Source: a bacterium UBA4637
GTDB taxonomy: Bacteria > Bacteroidota > Bacteroidia > Bacteroidales > Bacteroidaceae
Assembly (NCBI GenBank): GCA_002405875.1
Contig: DHMR01000083.1
Span: forward strand, 1 to 11,387
DNA length: 11,387 bases
Direction: 5' to 3'
Positions within the stretch are counted from its first letter, which is position 1. Each line of letters begins with the position of its first letter. The position numbers and the translations under genes were made by a program. Positions 7,944 through 11,387 of the stretch are shown one piece after another. The notes beneath the pieces are model-generated. The model was not told the DNA's origin, ran no database searches, and saw only the letters and a list, made by a program, of their open reading frames with translations.

Positions 7944-8936
7944 TTATGATAGAGAAAGCATCTTCTCGATAGGCTTAACAGCTTCCTTGGCGATGGCAGG
8001 GTCAACCTCCACGGTAGGCCAGCCAAACTTCAAGGCGTTGTATATCTTCTCGAGCGAGTTCATCTTCATATACTCACACTCGTTGCAGCTACAACCTACT
8101 CCACCTTCGCTTACCTCTGGTGGCACAGGATAGAAAGTGACGTTAGGGCAATTGCGCTCCAACTCGTGCAGGATACCAGCCTCTGTGGCGATGATATATT
8201 CCTTGATTTCTGGATGCTCCTCGGCATAATGCAACATCGTGGCTGTAGAGCCCTTCACGTCGGCTACGGCAAGCACTGGTGCCTTGCACTCCAAGTGAGC
8301 CATCACAACGGCATGAGGATGCTCCTGCTTGAGCTTCACGATAGCCTCTACGGAGAATTTCTCGTGTACGTGGCAGCCACCGTTCCACAAGATCATCTTT
8401 CTGCCCGTAACGCTATTGATATAGTTTCCGAGATTATAGTCGGGACCGAAGATGAGTTTCTCATCCTGTGGAAAACTGTCGATTACCTTCTTGGCGTTGC
8501 CACTGGTCACCACACAATCGGTCAAAGCCTTCACGGCAGCCGTGGTGTTCACATAACTAATCACCTTGTATCCAGGGTGCTCCTCCTTGTATTTCTTCAA
8601 GTCCTCAGCCTTGCAGCTGTCGGCGAGCGAACAACCAGCGTTCAAGTCAGGGCAAAGCACCGTCTTGTCTGGACTCAAGAGCTTGCAAGTCTCAGCCATG
8701 AAGTGTACGCCACACATCACCATCACCTTGGCGTCGGTCTCGGCAGCCTTGCGAGCCAGCGCCAGGGAGTCGCCCACGAAGTCGGCAATGTCCTGAATCT
8801 CTCCAACCGTATAGTAGTGGGCGAGGATGATAGCATCCTTCTCCTTACAGAGCTTTCTGATTTCCGCTTTCAAATCCAGGGCTTCGTCGACAGGCTCGTC
8901 AACAAATCCTTTCTCAATCCATTCTTTTTTCACCAT
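7944..8936 (-). CDS. nadA: Quinolinate synthase A
   Basis: A 330-residue cytoplasmic [4Fe-4S] enzyme that condenses iminoaspartate with dihydroxyacetone phosphate to quinolinate, the precursor of NAD. Signatures: AIILAHYYTVGEIQDIADFVGDS from residue 35 (active-site His40 and Tyr41/42), the first cluster ligand in LNAGCSLAD (Cys102), the second in WNGGCHVHEKF (Cys188), and the third in GCSCNECEYMKMN, where Cys287 is the probable ligand by comparison with the E. coli CxxCxxC region. SVTG and HPE segments are also present. Start at ATG 8936 has no clear Shine-Dalgarno sequence, as is usual in this phylum. It stands alone here, without nadB or nadC, and its nearest promoter-like element lies about 200 bp upstream. 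Confidence 0.96.
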   Translation of the reverse strand: MVKKEWIEKGFVDEPVDEALDLKAEIRKLCKEKDAIILAHYYTVGEIQDIADFVGDSLALARKAAETDAKVMVMCGVHFMAETCKLLSPDKTVLCPDLNAGCSLADSCKAEDLKKYKEEHPGYKVISYVNTTAAVKALTDCVVTSGNAKKVIDSFPQDEKLIFGPDYNLGNYINSVTGRKMILWNGGCHVHEKFSVEAIVKLKQEHPHAVVMAHLECKAPVLAVADVKGSTATMLHYAEEHPEIKEYIIATEAGILHELERNCPNVTFYPVPPEVSEGGVGCSCNECEYMKMNSLEKIYNALKFGWPTVEVDPAIAKEAVKPIEKMLSLS

Positions 8937-8940
8937 AACA

Positions 8941-9329
8941 TTAATAATATATTTCTTTATTTTTTAATTTTAAAAAGAGAATATAGGAATGATGATATGA
9001 CGTGGATAAGTGGATAAAAATCTTCATAATTTCTTGTATAATTCGTTATCCAACTCTTGTCTGAAGTTATCCGCATAGGGCTTTGAAATCTATTTCTTGG
9101 CTCTGAATGCTTTAACTCATTTATCAACATTTCCCCAATCCGGTGCAAAGTTAATAAGTTTATATCTTTTTTCAGTCAAAATCTGCGAAAAACTTACTAA
9201 AAAGTTTATAATAACCATGTGGATATCCCTAAGCGATGGGTTGGAGATTAGTTGATGTGGATATCCACAAAGTTATTAAGAAGTTGTTACATAGGTTTTA
9301 CATAGTTTTATCCACGTGTTTGTGGAAAA
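8941..9329. other. Candidate replication origin or DnaA-binding locus
   Basis: This is most of the 488-bp gene-free stretch between nadA and the GT9 gene. Nine 9-mers differ by one base from the DnaA box TTATCCACA on one strand or the other: 9001-9009, 9009-9017, 9067-9075, 9121-9129, 9218-9226, 9256-9264, 9261-9269, 9308-9316 and 9321-9329 (the last fits the looser TTWTNCACA fully). Two of them form the perfect palindrome TGTGGATATCCACA (9256-9269). A very AT-rich tract at 8941-8986 adjoins the first boxes and could be an unwinding element. Against oriC: most flanking genes point towards this site rather than away, and no dnaA or dnaN is in view. A DnaA-titration or regulatory locus is the main alternative. 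Confidence 0.6.
9146..9180 (-). promoter_or_regulatory. Probable nadA promoter
   Basis: On the - strand, TAACTTTG (9146-9153) followed by CACC fits the Bacteroidetes -7 consensus TAnnTTTG perfectly. A TTTTGAC sequence upstream (TTTG at 9177-9180) could be the -33 element, although the 23-bp spacing is longer than the usual 19-21. Transcription would start near 9139 and give nadA a leader of about 200 nt running through five of the DnaA-box-like sites. No promoter-like match was found closer to the gene. Confidence 0.5.
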
Positions 9330-9333
9330 CGAA

Positions 9334-9371
9334 AAACGGGCTCCGTTCGCTGATGCGAAAGAAGCCCGTTT
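9334..9371 (-). terminator. Intrinsic terminator downstream of the GT9 gene
   Basis: AAACGGGCT (9334-9342) pairs with AGCCCGTTT (9363-9371), a 9-bp GC-rich stem; inside it TTCGC (9346-9350) pairs with GCGAA (9355-9359) to extend the structure. Read on the - strand, the stem runs into TTTTT, then CG, then TTTT. It lies about 55 bp beyond the GT9 stop codon. The T-rich tail overlaps the outermost DnaA-box-like site. Confidence 0.85.
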
Positions 9372-9424
9372 CTTTAGTGATGTATTCTCTTGAGCACTCT
9401 ATCTTTCTATAGAGCCCTCTGCAT

Positions 9425-10507
9425 TTATTTTTTATTGAGCACTCCGTCTACCTTTTCTACTACAATCTCTGGCGAGATGTTTTTCATGCAGGCGAAGTCA
9501 CCGCGCATGCATGGTTTGTTGCCATAGATGCTGCAAGGGCGACAAGGCAGGTCTAGCTGCACGGCATTGTTGGGGTCTTGGTGCCATCCCATGAAGCCTG
9601 CGTATGGATGCGTGGCTCCCCAGATGCTCACCACTGGGGTGTTGACGAGCGAAGCCAAGTGCATGTTGGCACTGTCCATGCTTATCATGACGTGTAGGTG
9701 GCTCATAAGAATGAGTTCTTGGGCGAGACCGCCTAGATGAGCCGATGCATTTACCACCTGTGGGTATTTCTCTGCCCATTCGTTGAGCGTCGGTGTCTCG
9801 TTGTCGCCTCCTCCAAAGAGGAAGATGTGACAGTGGGAATGGTTGTGGATAAGTCGTTGGATAACTTTTTCCATGAGTTGGGGTGGATAGATTTTGCCTT
9901 CGTGTGCTGCGAATGGAGCGATGCCTATCCATGGCTCCGTAATGTGCTTGTTGTCAATGGATATAGCGTTCTCCCCCACTCCGAATATCTCTTGCGGAAG
10001 ACTGCTCAAATCGCCACCTTCCTCTGGGAATATGGAGGTGAAATCCATGTTGATAGGATAACCCAACTGTGCAAAAACATCTGCGTAGTTTTGGAAAGAG
10101 GTTGGCTGCTGTACGAGTTGTTTGTCTGTCGTAGCCACGAGCTTGCGCTTTCCCTTGCGATGCTTGTCGATGTGAGCTACTTTAAAGCTAGCCAGGTTGA
10201 AGCGCATGCGCAGATAGCCAGAACGTAGCACACTGTGTAGGTCGGCTATCGCCGTAAACTGCTTGGCGATGAGACGACGGTAAAGAGCGTTGAGTCCTTT
10301 TACACCCTTATACTCCCCATTGATGTCTGCCTCCATGAAGCCTACATTGTGTGCAAGGTTCTCGAAGAAAGGACGGGCAAAAGGACGGCTGAGCACCGTG
10401 ATGCGAACGTGAGGATATTGTTTAGCCAGCGAATATATCACAGGCACGGTCATGGCAACATCGCCCATGGCCGAAAATCTTATCACTAGTATATGCTCAG
10501 TTTTCAT
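9425..10507 (-). CDS. Family 9 glycosyltransferase (LPS heptosyltransferase-like)
   Basis: A 360-residue GT-B enzyme of the GT9 family, which adds heptose or related sugars to the LPS inner core at the cytoplasmic face. Family features: ILVIRFSAMGDVAMTVPVI (6-24), with the acceptor-side Gly-Asp; IADLHSVLRS (87-96); the donor-domain strand IGIAPFAAHEGKIYP (194-208); FLFGGGDNE (229-237); and MISMDSANMHLASLVNTPVV (274-293), which binds the nucleotide sugar. Four cysteines near the end (Cys322, 325, 333, 340) could bind metal or form a structural knot. The closest named relative would be WaaF/RfaF, but the exact sugar is unproven, so no symbol is given. It follows DUF4254 after 73 bp and is closed by a clear intrinsic terminator. 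Confidence 0.92.
   Translation of the reverse strand: MKTEHILVIRFSAMGDVAMTVPVIYSLAKQYPHVRITVLSRPFARPFFENLAHNVGFMEADINGEYKGVKGLNALYRRLIAKQFTAIADLHSVLRSGYLRMRFNLASFKVAHIDKHRKGKRKLVATTDKQLVQQPTSFQNYADVFAQLGYPINMDFTSIFPEEGGDLSSLPQEIFGVGENAISIDNKHITEPWIGIAPFAAHEGKIYPPQLMEKVIQRLIHNHSHCHIFLFGGGDNETPTLNEWAEKYPQVVNASAHLGGLAQELILMSHLHVMISMDSANMHLASLVNTPVVSIWGATHPYAGFMGWHQDPNNAVQLDLPCRPCSIYGNKPCMRGDFACMKNISPEIVVEKVDGVLNKK
9844..9852 (-). other. Exact DnaA box inside the GT9 gene
   Basis: TGTGGATAA on the + strand (TTATCCACA on the - strand) matches the nine-base DnaA consensus exactly. It lies in coding sequence about 500 bp from the intergenic box cluster. A single exact 9-mer could be chance. Confidence 0.4.
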
Positions 10508-10546
10508 ACGTCAATCTCTTCTATATATATAATAAGGTGTAAATTG

Positions 10547-10568
10547 AGGGGGAGATTGCTCTCCCCCT
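10547..10568 (-). terminator. Strong hairpin between DUF4254 and GT9 genes
   Basis: AGGGGGAGA (10547-10555) and TCTCCCCCT (10560-10568) form a perfect 9-bp, GC-rich stem with a 4-nt loop. It sits 12 bp after the DUF4254 stop and 39 bp before the GT9 start. On the - strand it is followed by CAATTTACACC, a weak T tract. It may terminate part of the transcription, protect the DUF4254 mRNA 3' end, or set the ratio of the two products. Confidence 0.5.
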
Positions 10569-10580
10569 GTTGGGATGATT

Positions 10581-11186
10581 TTATTTCTTGTTGTAGAGTA
10601 TTGGATTGGTCGAAGGGTCGTTGTACATCTTCATCTGGCGATACACCTTCATGTACTTGCGGCCCGCCTCGATGTCTTCCAAGAGTTGGTCGATGGCTGT
10701 GGATAAGTCTACCTGCTGTTCGCGCAGCACATTGAGCTTCGCCTGACACTTCGCCTGGTGTTCGGCAGAAGCCTCTGGACGCTCCACCTGCTCCTTCATG
10801 TGGTAGATCTTAAGGGCGAGGATACTCAGACGGTCTACTGCCCAAGCTGGGCTCTCGGTATTGATGCGGGCATCTGCCTGTACTTTCACGTCTTTGTAGG
10901 TCTCACGGAAGTAAGTGTCGATTTGCTCCACGAGGTCGGTGCGATCCTGGTTGCTCTTGTCGATGCGACGCTTCAGCACGAGTGCCTCGGCTGGGTCGAT
11001 GTTCGGATCGCGGATGATGTCCTCGAAATGCCACTGCACGGTATCTATCCAACATTTCAGGTAGAGGCGGTTCTCGATGGTGCCCTCCTGATATGGATTT
11101 TGGATAGGAGTGTCGATGTTATCTTTGATATGGTAATCGGCTATTGCCTGATTAAATATCTTGTTAGCTTTTTCTGTAAATGTCAT
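10581..11186 (-). CDS. DUF4254 family protein
   Basis: A 201-residue, highly charged, mostly helical soluble protein with no signal peptide or membrane segment, so probably cytoplasmic. I recognise the DUF4254 pattern: an N-terminal FNQAIADYH helix (11-19), a central CWIDTVQWHFEDIIRDP region (45-61), a DKSNQDRTDLVEQID helix (76-90), and a C-terminal part ending in GRKYMKVYRQMKMYND. Its molecular function is not known. I recall the family beside GT9 heptosyltransferase genes in Bacteroidetes, as here, so a role in LPS core or other glycan assembly is plausible but inferred. ATG 11186 is supported by the promoter about 30 bp upstream. Length appears full. Confidence 0.85.
   Translation of the reverse strand: MTFTEKANKIFNQAIADYHIKDNIDTPIQNPYQEGTIENRLYLKCWIDTVQWHFEDIIRDPNIDPAEALVLKRRIDKSNQDRTDLVEQIDTYFRETYKDVKVQADARINTESPAWAVDRLSILALKIYHMKEQVERPEASAEHQAKCQAKLNVLREQQVDLSTAIDQLLEDIEAGRKYMKVYRQMKMYNDPSTNPILYNKK
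10698..10706 (-). other. Exact DnaA box inside the DUF4254 gene
   Basis: TGTGGATAA on the + strand is a second exact match to the DnaA consensus, in the same orientation as the one in the GT9 gene and 854 bp further right. Noted because both exact matches recognised in the window lie on the same side of the candidate origin. Confidence 0.35.
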
Positions 11187-11204
11187 ATGGTTTGAAATGT
11201 TTAA

Positions 11205-11246
11205 TTATTACCGCACAAAAGTAATAAAATTCTCTCAAAGAGCCAA
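11205..11246 (-). promoter_or_regulatory. Promoter of the DUF4254-GT9 unit
   Basis: On the - strand, TACTTTTG (11216-11223) fits the TAnnTTTG -7 element exactly, and a TTG (11244-11246) lies 20 bp upstream, the normal Bacteroidetes spacing. The start point would be near 11209, leaving a leader of about 23 nt. The -7 box sits within an inverted repeat, TTATTAC (11205-11211) and GTAATAA (11221-11227), which could be an operator, though in AT-rich DNA it may be chance. Confidence 0.6.
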
Positions 11247-11273
11247 CAAAAAAGAGAAAAAAGGCAAAAAATA

Positions 11274-11298
11274 TGCACAATTTAGGGGTATTTGTGCA
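11274..11298. repeat. Inverted repeat between divergent promoters
   Basis: TGCACAA (11274-11280) and TTGTGCA (11292-11298) form 7-bp arms around an 11-nt loop. The repeat lies between the two outward-facing promoter candidates, where an operator shared by both would be expected. No regulator is known. Confidence 0.4.
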
Positions 11299-11325
11299 CT
11301 GAAAGCCACTTTTTTCGCCAAAATA

Positions 11326-11357
11326 TTTGCTTATATTAAAAAAAATGTGTTCCTTTG
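11326..11357 (+). promoter_or_regulatory. Promoter for a + strand gene beyond the window
   Basis: TTTG (11326-11329) and TTCCTTTG (11350-11357, 7 of 8 to TAnnTTTG, followed by C-A) are 20 bp apart, the standard Bacteroidetes arrangement. Transcription would start near 11364 and run out of the window; the last 23 bases are AT-rich leader with no start codon. Confidence 0.5.
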
Positions 11358-11387
11358 CACTCGAATTTTTAATTAGAAATTAATTTA

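Noticed and set aside
8166..9017. A 283-codon open frame on the + strand
   Set aside because: It lies antisense to nadA, which has all its catalytic motifs; the antisense translation shows no recognisable domain.
8985..9017. A DnaA-trio unwinding motif next to the first DnaA boxes
   Set aside because: A GATGATATGA stretch adjoins the boxes, but the triplets do not fit the expected strand, phase and base pattern.
8937..9140. NAD-sensing riboswitch in the nadA leader
   Set aside because: No conserved riboswitch core or stable multi-stem fold was seen; only short AT-rich stems are visible.
8957..9148. A 63-codon open frame on the - strand upstream of nadA (57 codons from the ATG at 9130)
   Set aside because: It covers the DnaA-box cluster, matches no family I know, has a biased composition ending in an AT-rich tract, and more likely reflects chance in the nadA leader. 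A leader peptide cannot be excluded.
9397..9414. A second terminator hairpin, CTCTAT/ATAGAG
   Set aside because: Only 6 bp, AT-rich and without a useful T tract; the stronger hairpin at 9334-9371 explains termination.

Overview
The window looks like chromosomal DNA from a member of the Bacteroidales, most likely Prevotellaceae (Prevotella/Segatella-like). Three things point there: the protein families (a PorZ-type type IX secretion protein with a C-terminal sorting domain, a DUF4254 protein next to a GT9 glycosyltransferase), Bacteroidetes-type promoter elements (TTG / TAnnTTTG), and gene starts that mostly lack Shine-Dalgarno sequences. The assignment rests on recognising families; no database comparison was possible.

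Positions 1-7850 hold eight genes on the + strand, tightly packed or overlapping, and probably one transcription unit: the 3' end of leuS, a YitT-family membrane protein, rdgB (26-bp overlap), a GT2 glycosyltransferase, porZ (ATGA overlap), two more GT2 enzymes (46-bp overlap) and a GT4-like glycosyltransferase. Housekeeping genes thus lead into a surface-glycan module that includes a type IX secretion component. In Porphyromonas gingivalis, PorZ belongs to the PorU/V/Q/Z complex that attaches secreted proteins to anionic LPS, so glycosyltransferases in the same unit suggest a link between glycan synthesis and protein anchoring. That link is inferred.

The operon converges on nadA (quinolinate synthase, - strand, 7944-8936). 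The 93-bp gap between them is filled by four imperfect 22-bp tandem repeats whose palindromic cores sit exactly 22 bp apart. Upstream of nadA is a 488-bp AT-rich intergenic region with nine DnaA-box-like 9-mers (9001-9329), a good candidate for a replication origin or another DnaA-binding locus. It also contains a likely nadA promoter that would give a leader of about 200 nt, and an intrinsic terminator for the gene on the right.

Positions 9425-11186 hold two - strand genes, DUF4254 followed by a GT9 (heptosyltransferase-like) enzyme, separated by a strong hairpin and read from a promoter near 11216-11246. A divergent + strand promoter near 11326-11357 faces out of the window.

No mobile element, CRISPR array, tRNA, rRNA or recognisable defence system was seen. 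The most interesting items are the DnaA-box cluster, the 22-bp palindromic repeat array and porZ inside a glycosyltransferase operon.
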